From an uncultured Clostridia bacterium (GTDB lineage: Bacteria > Bacillota > Clostridia > Christensenellales > UBA1242), in the NCBI GenBank assembly GCA_948442695.1, contig CAOJSF010000001.1, forward strand, positions 199,342 through 263,341: a DNA stretch of 64,000 nucleotides, in the 5' to 3' direction. Shown here one piece after another: positions 43,486-54,900 of the stretch (positions within the stretch are counted from its first letter, which is position 1; each line of letters opens with the position of its first letter). The translations under genes were made by a program, and so were the position numbers. The notes below the pieces were generated by a model, which was not told the origin of the DNA, searched no databases, and worked only from the letters and a program-made list of their open reading frames with translations.

Positions 43486-44970
43486 ATGGAAAAAGTAGCG
43501 ATTATAGAACTAAACGAATCAGTTCTCAAATTGTCAATATATAAGGTGAGTGGAAGCAAATATAATCTTACACTTTCTCAAAGCCAAACGCTTTGTTTGG
43601 GTGAAGAGGTTTATAGGGATGAACTTTTAAGCCCACAAATGAAAAATAAAATTTTAAATGTTCTTAAGATATATCGCAAGATGATTGAAAAATTTAATGT
43701 TGAAAAAATCTTTGCAATATCATCAAATTTTATGACCCATGCAAGAAACTATCGTGGATTTATTGATGAAATTTACAATAATACAGGAATAAATTTCATT
43801 CTTTTGAGTGATGAAGATTATATCAAATATCTCTTTAATTCTGTGGTAAATTCGATAGACAATGCAAAGGGTGTTTTTGTGTATGTCGGTGCATTTTCAA
43901 GTTATGTTGTCAAATATAATAGAAGAACTATTCTTGAGAGTGCAATTCTTCCTTTTGGCACATTCAATGTAGATGAGACAGAAAAGGACCTTGACAAACT
44001 TACAAATGTTGTAAAAAAGAAAGTTGCAAATTGTGGAATAGAGTTTGATGAAGAAGAGAGTGTAAAGTTTGTTGGGCTGGGCAATGCCTTTCTTGCAATG
44101 GGTAAAATTGCAAAGAAACTTGAAAGATATCCTCTTGACATTGACAACAATTATCAAGTTTCAAAATCAACAATAGACAAAACTTTTGAGTTTATTAAAG
44201 GACTGGAACTTGACAAAATAAGAAAAATTAAAGGTGTCGATTATGACAATGCAGATAAAATTGCTGTTGGTTTTGCTTTAATAAAAGGTATGAGTGAGGC
44301 TTTGCCTATCAAAGAAATTGATGTTTCTACAGCAAATGTTGTAAAGGGTGTGCTGGGGCTAAATGTAATTGCACTTGCTCAAGAACGTTTTAATGACCTT
44401 TTATCAAATTCGCTTGACAATTATTATGAATTTTCAAAAGATGAATTTTCAATCAATCAAAGTGTCCATAATCTTTCAATCATACTTTTCAAACAACTTA
44501 AAGTTATGCATAAGTTGCCACGTTTTTATGTAAAACCACTTAGAATTGCTTCTTATATGTATGATAGCGGAAAGTGTATAAATCCAGAAGAATATACAAA
44601 GCATGGATTTGAAAAGATTGTTTATAGTGATATTAAAGGTGTGACTCATAGAGAACTTGTAATTGCAGGATTTATATGTGTTTGTCAAAACCTTGACAAT
44701 TTCTCTTTGAATGAATGGATAAAATATAAAGATATCATCACTGAAGAAGACCTTGACGCCGTGAGAAAACTGGGCATTATTGTCAAACTTGCAGTAAACT
44801 TGAATGCTTCAAGAAATGATGTGATCAAAGATGTTGTATGTGACATTTTAGGTGACTCTATTATTATGAAAACCATTGTAGAAGGTGATGCAAGTTATGA
44901 AATCGGTGAAGGCATGACTGTCGCAAATGATTATAAAAAAGTTTATAAAAAGAGTTTGCAAATAATTTAA
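43486..44970 (+). CDS. Ppx/GppA-like protein with altered active sites
   Basis: A 494-aa protein with the exopolyphosphatase/GppA layout: actin-like ASKHA domains (1-300), then an HD-like helical domain. The expected DLGSNS phosphate loop reads ELNESV (7-12), and the GGGST loop reads VGAFSS. In the C-terminal domain the HD pair is YDSGK instead of HDIGK. These changes suggest little phosphatase activity and perhaps a nucleotide- or ppGpp-sensing role. AAAGGAGAT precedes ATG 43486. It is probably co-transcribed with the ferredoxin. Confidence 0.7.
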   Translation: MEKVAIIELNESVLKLSIYKVSGSKYNLTLSQSQTLCLGEEVYRDELLSPQMKNKILNVLKIYRKMIEKFNVEKIFAISSNFMTHARNYRGFIDEIYNNTGINFILLSDEDYIKYLFNSVVNSIDNAKGVFVYVGAFSSYVVKYNRRTILESAILPFGTFNVDETEKDLDKLTNVVKKKVANCGIEFDEEESVKFVGLGNAFLAMGKIAKKLERYPLDIDNNYQVSKSTIDKTFEFIKGLELDKIRKIKGVDYDNADKIAVGFALIKGMSEALPIKEIDVSTANVVKGVLGLNVIALAQERFNDLLSNSLDNYYEFSKDEFSINQSVHNLSIILFKQLKVMHKLPRFYVKPLRIASYMYDSGKCINPEEYTKHGFEKIVYSDIKGVTHRELVIAGFICVCQNLDNFSLNEWIKYKDIITEEDLDAVRKLGIIVKLAVNLNASRNDVIKDVVCDILGDSIIMKTIVEGDASYEIGEGMTVANDYKKVYKKSLQII

Positions 44971-45074
44971 AAAAGCATATAATCATCCTTTTTTGGATAA
45001 AATAAAATAGATTTTTTCTTTATGAAAGTTCTAAGCAATTCTTTATATTGTATTTACATGATCAGGAGGCATTA

Positions 45075-46421
45075 ATGAAAAAGACTTTGAAGGCTGTTGT
45101 TTCTACTTTAGTTATAGTTCTTGCAATGTCTTTTTTGTTGTCTATTTTTGTTGCTCCTTATTTTAAAGATATGTTTTATAGGCGGAGTTATTCTTCAACC
45201 AACTGTTTGACAGAAAAAATCACAGAAGATATGGATGTTTATGACATTGCCAAGATGTATAGAGACGGAGGTGCAACCGTTGCAGTCACAGTAAGTGGGC
45301 TGAATAAGGTTTCTGGAAATGCTCAAAGCGGGCATGGCAGTGGGGTTTGTGTTGCTTCAAAGGGTTATCAAACATCTCTAAGCAATCAGTATTTCGCAAG
45401 TAAAGGCAGTTATATCGTGACAAATTATCATGTGATTGACATCTTTGATAGTGAAGAGTTTGTCAGTCGAGAACTCAATATTGTAACTGAGGATGAAAAT
45501 ATACATGAGGCAGAACTTCTTTGGTTTAATGAAGATTTGGATGTTGCGATAGTTTACTGCGATGAAGTGAATTTGAATTATGTCTCTATGCGTGACAGGG
45601 TGGTCGATTGTGATAGTCAAAATAGACTTGATTATGAACAGATCTTTACTATCGGTACACCTGTTGAACTTGATTATATAAATCGTCTCACAGTTGGAAA
45701 CATTGCAAGCAATAATCCGATGTATTTCTTTACATCAAAGAAAATTTATCCATATACCGATAAGCAGGGAAATTTGCTTTGGACAGAGGCTCCTTCAAAA
45801 AACAATTCCTTTTTACCATATACAGTTTTATCAAATTTATATGAAGATGTGGTAGATGTAGCGCTGGGGATTTCTCCCGGTAATTCAGGTGGCGGATGTT
45901 TTGATGCAAATGGATTTTTAATCGGACTCACTACTTTGGGCGGAAATATAGAACAGACAAATGGCAATCAAATGAATGGAATGGTTCCTATCTATCCTAT
46001 TATGAAAGTGCTTGATAAAATTATAGACAATCATGAAAATGATGGAAGCAATAATATTTATACTTTTGATACAATGGGAATTAAGGGACTTGACGCTGTT
46101 GAGGCTGTATATGCAAGTTATTTAAAAGAAGAGACCTCAAGTCAATATTATTTCTTAGATGGAGTGCTTTATACAAAAGCACAAGAAGAAATTTTCAATT
46201 TTGAATATGAGGGATATTATATAATATCAAATTCGGGAAAGACTGGCTTATTGAATGGATATTTTATTACTTCTTGCAAACTCAACGACCAAACTGATTT
46301 TGAAATAAAAACCCGAAATGATTTGATTTATTTTCTGTTGAAATTGATTAACGGTGACAAAGTGGCATTTACAATGTATGATAAGTTGGGTGGTGTCAAG
46401 AAAATAAATGTTCAGTTTTAA
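45075..46421 (+). CDS. HtrA/DegP-like trypsin-fold serine protease
   Basis: A 448-aa protein with an N-terminal membrane anchor (residues 7-27) and an S1C protease domain outside the membrane. The triad is His119 (TNYHVID), Asp156 (NEDLDVAIV) and Ser271 (GISPGNSGGG). Long insertions are present compared with DegP, and the C-terminal 130 residues are only weakly PDZ-like, ending KLGGVKKINV. Probably a surface-quality-control or processing protease. AGGAGG precedes ATG 45075. Confidence 0.87.
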   Translation: MKKTLKAVVSTLVIVLAMSFLLSIFVAPYFKDMFYRRSYSSTNCLTEKITEDMDVYDIAKMYRDGGATVAVTVSGLNKVSGNAQSGHGSGVCVASKGYQTSLSNQYFASKGSYIVTNYHVIDIFDSEEFVSRELNIVTEDENIHEAELLWFNEDLDVAIVYCDEVNLNYVSMRDRVVDCDSQNRLDYEQIFTIGTPVELDYINRLTVGNIASNNPMYFFTSKKIYPYTDKQGNLLWTEAPSKNNSFLPYTVLSNLYEDVVDVALGISPGNSGGGCFDANGFLIGLTTLGGNIEQTNGNQMNGMVPIYPIMKVLDKIIDNHENDGSNNIYTFDTMGIKGLDAVEAVYASYLKEETSSQYYFLDGVLYTKAQEEIFNFEYEGYYIISNSGKTGLLNGYFITSCKLNDQTDFEIKTRNDLIYFLLKLINGDKVAFTMYDKLGGVKKINVQF

Positions 46422-46533
46422 TAATGTGGCAATTGAATTTGCTTTTTCATTTCTTTCTTTACAATGAAAATTATTGAATTTATTAAAAATTAATTAGAAA
46501 AAAGATAAAGTCTTATAAACTTTGGAGAAACAT

Positions 46534-47535
46534 ATGAATAAAATAAAGTTTGCTATTGAAATAGGCGGTGCCTATACAAAAATTTTTGTAAAAGATGAAG
46601 GTTTTGCTTTATGCGAACCAACACTTATATCTGCTGAACCAACACCTCAAGGTTATAAAATTATAGGATTTGGAAAGCATGCGAAAGATATGCAGGGCAA
46701 AACAAATGACAGCGTGGAAGTTTTTAGTCCTATAACTAATGGTCAGATAGTCAATTATGAATATTTAAAACAACTGCTTATTTATTATTTTGACCAACTC
46801 AATTTTAAACGCAAGTATGACTCATGTCTTGTGCTTATAAATTGCGGATTGTCAAAGAAGGACAGAGAAAACTTTATGACTATCATGCATGAAATAGGTT
46901 TTAAAGAGGTTGTGCTTGTCCCAACAATAATTTGCAGTGCAATAGGTTCAGGCAAAAATATTAGTTCGACAAAAACAAATCTCGTCGTCAACATAGGTGG
47001 AGCAAATACTGATATTGCAGTCATAAATATGAATTCTATTGTCAAGGGTGCGACACTGGGTATAGGTGGAAAGGCTGTTGATGTTGCTATTGCAAACACT
47101 ATTGCATACAATCATGGGATTGTTGTAGGTGTAAGCATATGTGAGAAGATTAAGAAAGAAGTTGGAAGTCTTTATAAAAATGATGGCCTGAATATGGAGA
47201 TTACAGGTGTTGATATAGACAGCAAAATTCCTCGTTCATATATTATATCATCACAAGATTTACTTGAAGTTTTGGTGCCTTTCTTTGATGAAATTATCAG
47301 AACTATTGATGTCACAATCACTTCAATGCCACCTGAAATTTCAACTGATATAATCAATAACGGTGTGCTTTTCACTGGAGGAATGAGCAAAATAAATGGT
47401 CTTGAAAGTTATTTAAGAAAAAATTTCAAGTATCCATTCAAAATTGTTGAAGACGCAGAAAATGTTTCAATTTTAGGTGCAGGAAAACTTTTGGATGATA
47501 AAGACTTGCTCAAAAAAATTCTTGAAAACACTTGA
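46534..47535 (+). CDS. MreB/Mbl-like actin homologue with altered nucleotide site
   Basis: A 333-aa protein with the MreB layout: phosphate-1 loop EIGGAYT (MreB has DLGTANT), GFGKHAKDM, phosphate-2 VNIGGANTDIAVI (MreB has VDIGGGTTEIAVI), GIGGKAVD and the adenosine motif LFTGGMSKINGL. Two acidic residues that bind or activate the nucleotide are thus changed (Asp to Glu, Asp to Asn). It may form filaments with altered ATP turnover. ATG 46534 follows TGGAG; minD follows downstream, suggesting a shape or division role. Confidence 0.82.
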   Translation: MNKIKFAIEIGGAYTKIFVKDEGFALCEPTLISAEPTPQGYKIIGFGKHAKDMQGKTNDSVEVFSPITNGQIVNYEYLKQLLIYYFDQLNFKRKYDSCLVLINCGLSKKDRENFMTIMHEIGFKEVVLVPTIICSAIGSGKNISSTKTNLVVNIGGANTDIAVINMNSIVKGATLGIGGKAVDVAIANTIAYNHGIVVGVSICEKIKKEVGSLYKNDGLNMEITGVDIDSKIPRSYIISSQDLLEVLVPFFDEIIRTIDVTITSMPPEISTDIINNGVLFTGGMSKINGLESYLRKNFKYPFKIVEDAENVSILGAGKLLDDKDLLKKILENT

Positions 47536-47585
47536 TTTTATTCCTTGAAAAAGGAAAATTTTAAATTAATCAAATTTTGACAAAA

Positions 47586-47618
47586 AAGGGAAGAAAACGA
47601 CATTTCTTCTCTTTTGTT
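47586..47618 (+). terminator. Terminator after the MreB-like gene
   Basis: GGGAAGAAA and TTTCTTCTC pair with one mismatch around ACGACA, extended by A and T tracts. Confidence 0.6.
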
Positions 47619-47632
47619 ATATAGCCTAATTT

Positions 47633-47641
47633 TGTTAAAAT
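47633..47641 (+). promoter_or_regulatory. Extended -10 of minD
   Basis: TGTTAAAAT, 32 nt before the minD ATG. Confidence 0.5.
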
Positions 47642-47673
47642 ATTATAGAAAGATTTTTTTAGCAGGAGTAGGT

Positions 47674-48465
47674 ATGGCAAGAAAAATTGTTATGACAAGT
47701 GGAAAAGGTGGGGTAGGTAAAACCACTGTTTGTGCAAATCTCGGAGTGCAACTTGCAAAACTTGGGTTTAGAGTTGCTCTAATTGATGTTGATATCGGGC
47801 TTAATAATCTTGATGTGGTTATGGGTGTAGAAAATCAAGTTGTTTTTGATATTACAGATGTCGTTATGGGGAAATGTAGGCCTCGACAGGCTCTTGTTCA
47901 AGATAGAAATATCCCATCTTTATATATTCTGCCTTCTTCTCACGCTTACAATAAAACCACTATTCTCGGCGAACACGTCAAGAATGTCATATCTCAAATA
48001 GATAATAGTTTTGATTATATATTAATTGACTGTCCTGCCGGTGTTGAAGCAGGCTTTCATAGGGCAGTTTTTCCAGCAAATGAGGCTTTGATTGTGGTTA
48101 CTCCACACCTTTCTTCAATCAGAGATGCTGATAAAGTCATAGCCCTTTTAGATGAATACAATATTGAATATAAAGGTCTTGTCATAAATAGAATGAGAGG
48201 AGACCTGCTTTTGAATGGCGACCTTATGACTATTGAAAGCATTGTCAGAGCGCTTAACATACCACTGCTCGGTGTTATTCCAGAGGACGATGCAATTGGC
48301 TCTTCATGTTCGGTTGGTGGAAGGGTGCAATCTATAGAGAGTGCAAGAGCGTTTACTCTTTTAAGTGAGAATATTCATAATGGCTCAAAGAAGATATTTG
48401 ATTGCACATTTAAATATCGAGGTGTTATGGGATATTTAAAGAGGAATATCAAAAAAAGAGTATAA
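47674..48465 (+). CDS. minD: Septum-site determining ATPase MinD
   Basis: A 263-aa ParA/MinD ATPase: deviant Walker A KGGVGKTT (11-18), DVDIGLNNLD, and IDCPAG. The C-terminus (YRGVMGYLKRNIKKRV) is the amphipathic membrane-targeting helix. MinD binds the membrane with ATP and positions the division site. GGAGTAGG precedes ATG 47674. minE follows; no minC is seen in the window. Confidence 0.95.
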   Translation: MARKIVMTSGKGGVGKTTVCANLGVQLAKLGFRVALIDVDIGLNNLDVVMGVENQVVFDITDVVMGKCRPRQALVQDRNIPSLYILPSSHAYNKTTILGEHVKNVISQIDNSFDYILIDCPAGVEAGFHRAVFPANEALIVVTPHLSSIRDADKVIALLDEYNIEYKGLVINRMRGDLLLNGDLMTIESIVRALNIPLLGVIPEDDAIGSSCSVGGRVQSIESARAFTLLSENIHNGSKKIFDCTFKYRGVMGYLKRNIKKRV

Positions 48466-48555
48466 ACTTAATAGGGATTTTTACAGTAACTCAATTTTTG
48501 TTTAATTAACTTAAGTTTTGATTCATTAATAATAATTTTTATTAAAGGAGATATT

Positions 48556-48786
48556 ATGGACTATAAAATATCAAAGAGAATGGATTTAATTTTGAATAAT
48601 GATAAGATGTGTGATACGCAAAGAGTTTGTGAAATATTGAAGGAAGAAATGAAAAGCGTGCTTGAAAATTATCTATCATTAAAAAATGATGTCAATGTGA
48701 GGTATAAAAAAGAAAACAATAAAAATATATTTTTCATTGAAATTGAGGCTGATAGAATAAAACCTTTTGGATATATTCCATATTAA
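48556..48786 (+). CDS. minE: Cell division topological specificity factor MinE
   Basis: A 76-aa protein matching the MinE dimerisation domain: SKRMDLILNNDK (as in RLQIVLIHDR), then a helix CEILKEEMKSVLENYLSL and strands VNVRYKK and NIFFIEIE. It stimulates MinD ATPase and drives pole-to-pole movement. The N-terminal anti-MinCD segment is very short. AAAGGAGATATT precedes ATG. Confidence 0.85.
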   Translation: MDYKISKRMDLILNNDKMCDTQRVCEILKEEMKSVLENYLSLKNDVNVRYKKENNKNIFFIEIEADRIKPFGYIPY

Positions 48787-48900
48787 ATATAGAAATATGA
48801 AAAACTTATTTTATTTTTTTAGTATTAAAAAAAGTTTTAATAAAAAACAATAAACTTAAAAGATGAAAAAATGTTTATAAAATAAATAAAAAGTTGAATA

Positions 48901-48931
48901 AAAAATCACAGAAAACTCTGTGATTTTTTTT
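48901..48931. terminator. Bidirectional terminator between minE and the giant surface gene
   Basis: AAAAATCACAGA and TCTGTGATTTTT form a 12-bp stem with loop AAAC. Confidence 0.88.
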
Positions 48932-48962
48932 CATAAAATGGAAATACATTTTTGAATTTTGT

Positions 48963-51900
48963 TTACTGCTCTTGCCAGCAAGCGTAAAGGGTTGTGTTTG
49001 AAGTAATTTCGATAGAAGTCACACCGCTTCCGCCTTTTGTTCCGTTTGCCCATGCAGATGTTCCCCATGATGTTGCTTTATATGTCACATTATTATAAAT
49101 CAATGTTTTTTGAGCGATGCAGGTAGGTTGGTAAATTGAAAGGTCGAGAACACTTCCTTCAAGAAGAACAATAGGTGCAATAGGATCTGCTTCAACTTTT
49201 AATTTGTGAGCAGGTCCGCATCCGTCAACTTTATACCAACGCATATCAAAACTTACCGTATAATAAAATTTTGTTTCTTTTTCCCAAACTGCAACAATTT
49301 CGGTGTTTTGGTTTGGCATAATTGAAGGAATATCGCAAATCACGCCATTTACACTGTATCCTCTGAAGAAATAAAAATCTCTTTGAGTTCGAGTTCCATC
49401 ATCTACATAATAATCTTCTTGAGTAGGGACTGTAAAACTCTGACCCTGCCAGAAGGTGGTTATGCTCTCGATTGCATTGCCAAATTCTGACTTGATTGAA
49501 AGGGTGTATTTGTTTCTTACATGAAGAGATAGGTCATATTCTGGCATTATGAGTGAACCATTAAATACATTCATATAACCTGAGTCTAGATAAAATTTTG
49601 TATTTTCATTTATATTAGACAAACCAGACAAATCAATGTCTTTTCCAGATGGAAGATAGATTGAATAAATCAAATTATCATTGTCATAAATAGAAAGTAG
49701 AGATGAATGTTCCACGCTTACTAAAGTCCATTTTGCATAGAGCAAAGTGTCAACATTTGGCATTGCAAAGTTGTCAAATCTTGTTGTGGTATTTTCATCC
49801 AAATACCAGCCATCAAATCTGTAAGTGGAAACGGTTTTTCCATCTTCCGCAACAACTTGTTTGTTATTGAGGGTAGGTATGGAAATTTTTTCGCCTTCTA
49901 AAGCGGTGATAGGGTCAAGAGTTTCACTGCTGTTTGTCACAAAATTGATTGTAGAATACTTAAGAACTTCGTTGTCCCATTTTGCAAACAATGTTACATC
50001 ACTTTGAGGCATGGTTTTGCTTGTAAACAATGATTCAGGCTCAAAGTTTTCACTTGAAAACCAGCCAGCAAATGTTTTAATTGTTTTAGTTACGCCATCA
50101 TCTAAAATTATGGTTTCTAAAGTTGGAATGGTTATTTCAGTCTTGAAAGGAGCGGAAATCTGTGGAAGAACAGTATCGCAATTTGTCTCAAATGTGATTG
50201 TTCTGAGAACTTCACTCATTTTTGTCCATTCTCCATCACCAGTTTTTTCCATCATTGTGTCATAAGCAAATGTGTATGATGAGTCATAGTCGTAAAGTTC
50301 TTGCATTTTATCATCAATATTTTTGCCATAATCTACAATTTTGATGGTCTTTGTTTTATCATCTTGATTATTCTGAAGAGGAGTGGCAAGATTTACAAAA
50401 CCGCCGAGGACTGCCATATTCATTCCCAGTTCTTGAATATAACTTTCTCCATTTTCATTTTCGCCTATATAAAGTCTCAAACTTAAGTCTCCGAGAACTT
50501 TATTGTCGGCAATTTCAGCAAGGTTTAGTGTGAGGTCATATCGAGTCTGAGAATTGTTTGTCTCTTCAACTATCGCAAAATTTCTTAAAACATTGTTTAA
50601 GTTTATAGTGTCGCCTTCACGATATTTTTCGGCTGGCTTTCTGATTTGCTCCATGATTGTGTCGGTAAATCCAAAAGCAAACTGAATATATGTGTAAATA
50701 TCGCTTGTAAATGAATTTGGTGATAGTTTGATAGTTTGCTGATGAAGTTTGTTGTCTTTGGTTTCTTTTCTCAACATATAGATTGTATCGTCATGGAAAT
50801 ATATCTTTGTGCTTCTATCTTTTACATTTTCAAATAGTCCCTTTGTTACAAAAGGAATTGTTGGTATGTTTGGAAATTCTACGATAAGTTGAATTTTCTT
50901 GTCAACAACCTTGATATAAATATCAAATTCCACTGTATCAAGAGCAAGTGTGCCCAGTTTTAAATCAACAAAACCTTTCACGTGGAAATCTTCTCGTTTA
51001 GACATATTTTTTGCAGAATTTACAAGTCTAAATATCTTTTCAATGTCAATGTATTCTTCTCCAAAAGTTGCTCTTTCAATTATTTCATCATTTCCTATGA
51101 TTGAACCATTAAATTCAAGAGTATCTATATTTGCAGAAATTAATAGTTGTTTTAAATCGTTTGTAAGTTTTATATTGATTCCATTCACAATCATTTCAAG
51201 TCCATTTTCAGTCTTGATAAAACTTGAAAATAGTGGTGTTGCGTTGTCGTTTTCTTCAAATGAGTCAACAACTTTTTTAGATATTCCGATTAGGTCAAGA
51301 ATAGGGTTGATAAGAGTATCAAGTCCGTCAGTCAATTCTTCAACTGCGCTAGGAAGTTCTTCAAGGTCACTTACAAGTTTGATTTGATCAAAGATGTTTA
51401 TATAAACTTTGTTGTTGTCATAATAGATTGAAATTACGCCCTGATAAACTGTCGCAATAAATTCTGCATAGATGTTGTCAGATTTTTTGTCAACCTTGAA
51501 AACAACAGGGATTTCAAGTTCTTGAGATTTGACATTAAGATTTCCAAAGATAGAATCTGATTTGACAATGTCTAAGACATTTTGAAGGGTAGGGAGAATA
51601 TCAACAATATTGATATAATTTTCTTTATTTGCTGATAAAACATTTTCTTTATATTCTATAGTGCTTGTTTTCAGGTCGATTCCCAGTCCATTAAAATCAA
51701 ATTTTGTAAGCATTTTATCAGTCACTTCAAGTGTAATAGTTTTGTCGCCATATGGTATGATTGTCTTGTTTCCGTCAACGATAATGTTTTCAAAGAATGT
51801 CTTATCGATTTTTGAGATGTCAAATTTAACTTCGTCAAGGTTGATATCAATATTGAATTCATCCTTAATAGTGTCAACTACATTTTCAATCTTTCCGCTT

Positions 51901-54900
51901 TGAACCGCAGAGAGAAGTTTTGTTGTAAATTCGACAGGAAGATTGAGTCCAAATTCTCTGTTGAGCATTTCAAAGACGATAGGTGTATCAAAGATGTCGA
52001 ATTTGACAAAGATGTTTTTGTATTCAAGATAAACGATATTTTTCTCAAGTGCAATGTTAAATTTTTTGCCGGACATTTCTGCATTTAAGAAAAGTCTAAG
52101 GTTTTCAATATCAATAAAGATTTGACCTTTGGCAACAGCATCAGCATAATCAACATTAAAATCAAGTGCAATGGTCTTTTGTGCGAAATAGTTTATGCTT
52201 CCTTCAACTGCCTGAATGATGCCAGAATTGATGACAACCTTTGCAAGGTCAAGCACGTCTTCAACTTTGGTATATTCTTCATCGTTGAAATTTGGAATTT
52301 CGATTGTCTCATCACTTGCAATGATAGAGGCAGAGAAATTGATGTTTTCAAATCCGCTTGAAATAGTGATTTGTTTACAGCCGTTTACGATTTTTATTGT
52401 CATATCATTGAAGAGTGTGATTTCAATTCCGTTTTCAGTCTTTGTAAACTCTTTGAATAAAAGTGGAGAAGACTGAGGAGCGAAAATGTTGTTTAGATCC
52501 TTAAGTGAATCAGTGATTTCAGATAAATCAATGTCATAATTAATATCACTTAAAAATTCGATTATTTCATCAATAAAATTGTCAAGATTGACTATAACTT
52601 TCATTTTGTCAGCAAAATTTATATATACTTTGTTGTTTACTTTTTCTATAATTAAATTATAACTGTTTATTTGTGTTGAAAGTTTTGCATAGCCATCTTT
52701 AAGTGAGAGGATTAAATCGACTGGTAAAGAATATTCTTTATAATCTATTAAAAGTGTTCCGCTTAAAGAGTTTGCTTTAAAAATGTCAATTCCATTTTGA
52801 AGGGTAGGGAGAATATCAACAATATTGATATAATTTTCTTTATTTGCTGATAAAACATTTTCTTTATATTCTATAGTGCTTGTTTTCAGGTCGATTCCCA
52901 GTCCATTAAAATCAAATTTTGTAAGCATTTTATCAGTCACTTCAAGTGTAATAGTTTTGTCGCCATATGGTATGATTGTCTTGTTTCCGTCAACGATAAT
53001 GTTTTCAAAGAATGTCTTATCGATTTTTGAGATGTCAAATTTAACTTCGTCAAGGTTGATATCAATATTGAATTCATCCTTAATAGTGTCAACTACATTT
53101 TCAATCTTTCCGCTTTGAACCGCAGAGAGAAGTTTTGTTGTAAATTCGACAGGAAGATTGAGTCCAAATTCTCTGTTGAGCATTTCAAAGACGATAGGTG
53201 TATCAAAGATGTCGAATTTGACAAAGATGTTTTTGTATTCAAGATAAACGATATTTTTCTCAAGTGCAATGTTAAATTTTTTGCCGGACATTTCTGCATT
53301 TAAGAAAAGTCTAAGGTTTTCAATATCAATAAAGATTTGACCTTTGGCAACAGCATCAGCATAATCAACATTAAAATCAAGTGCAATGGTCTTTTGTGCG
53401 AAATAGTTTATGCTTCCTTCAACTGCCTGAATGATGCCAGAATTGATGACAACCTTTGCAAGGTCAAGCACGTCTTCAACTTTGGTATATTCTTCATCGT
53501 TGAAATTTGGAATTTCGATTGTCTCATCACTTGCAATGATAGAGGCAGAGAAATTGATGTTTTCAAATCCGCTTGAAATAGTGATTTGTTTACAGCCGTT
53601 TACGATTTTTATTGTCATATCATTGAAGAGTGTGATTTCAATTCCGTTTTCAGTCTTTGTAAACTCTTTGAATAAAAGTGGAGAAGACTGAGGAGCGAAA
53701 ATGTTGTTTAGATCCTTAAGTGAATCAGTGATTTCAGATAAATCAATGTCATAATTAATATCACTTAAAAATTCGATTATTTCATCAATAAAATTGTCAA
53801 GATTGACTATAACTTTCATTTTGTCAGCAAAATTTATATATACTTTGTTGTTTACTTTTTCTATAATTAAATTATAACTGTTTATTTGTGTTGAAAGTTT
53901 TGCATAGCCATCTTTAAGTGAGAGGATTAAATCGACTGGTAAAGAATATTCTTTATAATCTATTAAAAGTGTTCCGCTTAAAGAGTTTGCTTTAAAAATG
54001 TCAATTCCATTTTGAAGGGTAGGGAGAATATCAACAATATTAATATAATTATTTTCGTCAACATTTAAGTTGATATTTTTATAAGTTGTGGTATTTAAAG
54101 AGATATTTGTATTTTGTCCTGTAAAACCGATAGAACTAAATTTCTCATCTTTAATTCCGATTGAAATAGTTCCGATATCTTTAAGTTTAATAAATGTTGT
54201 TTCATTTTCAATATAAACTTTTTCAAGTATTGATAGATCATTGAATTCGATCTCAGACATATCGAGACCAAAGTCACTTAAAAGTTTTAATAAATCTTCT
54301 TTATTGAAATTGTTTAACAAATTGATTATGTCCTCAACTGGAAGATTGATTCCAAAGGTATTTTCAATAAAATCACATACTTTTGCATATTCGTTGAAAT
54401 TAAATTTAAAATATACATTTTCATATTCAATATAAATTGTTTTGTCGATGTAAATTAAATTTACAATATTTTCAGCAATATTAAGTGAAATTTTTCCTTC
54501 TTGCTTTTCAGGATTGATATAAAGTTTGCCAGAAACATCATATTCGTCATATTCTAAGGCAATATCAAAAGCAAAGTTTTCATTTGTTTTGATGTAGTTT
54601 ATGGTTCCAGTCACGACATCTAAGAGAGAATTGACTTTTACATATTCTTCATTATTTTTGTTTTCAATTTCAACATTTTCAGGATATGTGAAATTTGCCT
54701 TAATATTTGCATTGATATCATCTGAAACGAAATTGAATAAAAGTGCGTCCACTTTATATTCCTTATCACAAACAATTGTCATAACCTGTTCTATCATAGG
54801 CAGGGTTATAAGAAGATTTAATTTTTCTGGGTCAGCAGGGTCTGCTTCTTCCTTTAAGTTTGAGAAGAAACCGAGAATTGTATCTAGATCCATTTCGCCG

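Noticed and set aside
37341..54041. Link between cassette 2 (1215 bp) and the 1215-bp tandem unit of the giant gene
   Set aside because: The lengths agree only by chance; the sequences are unrelated.
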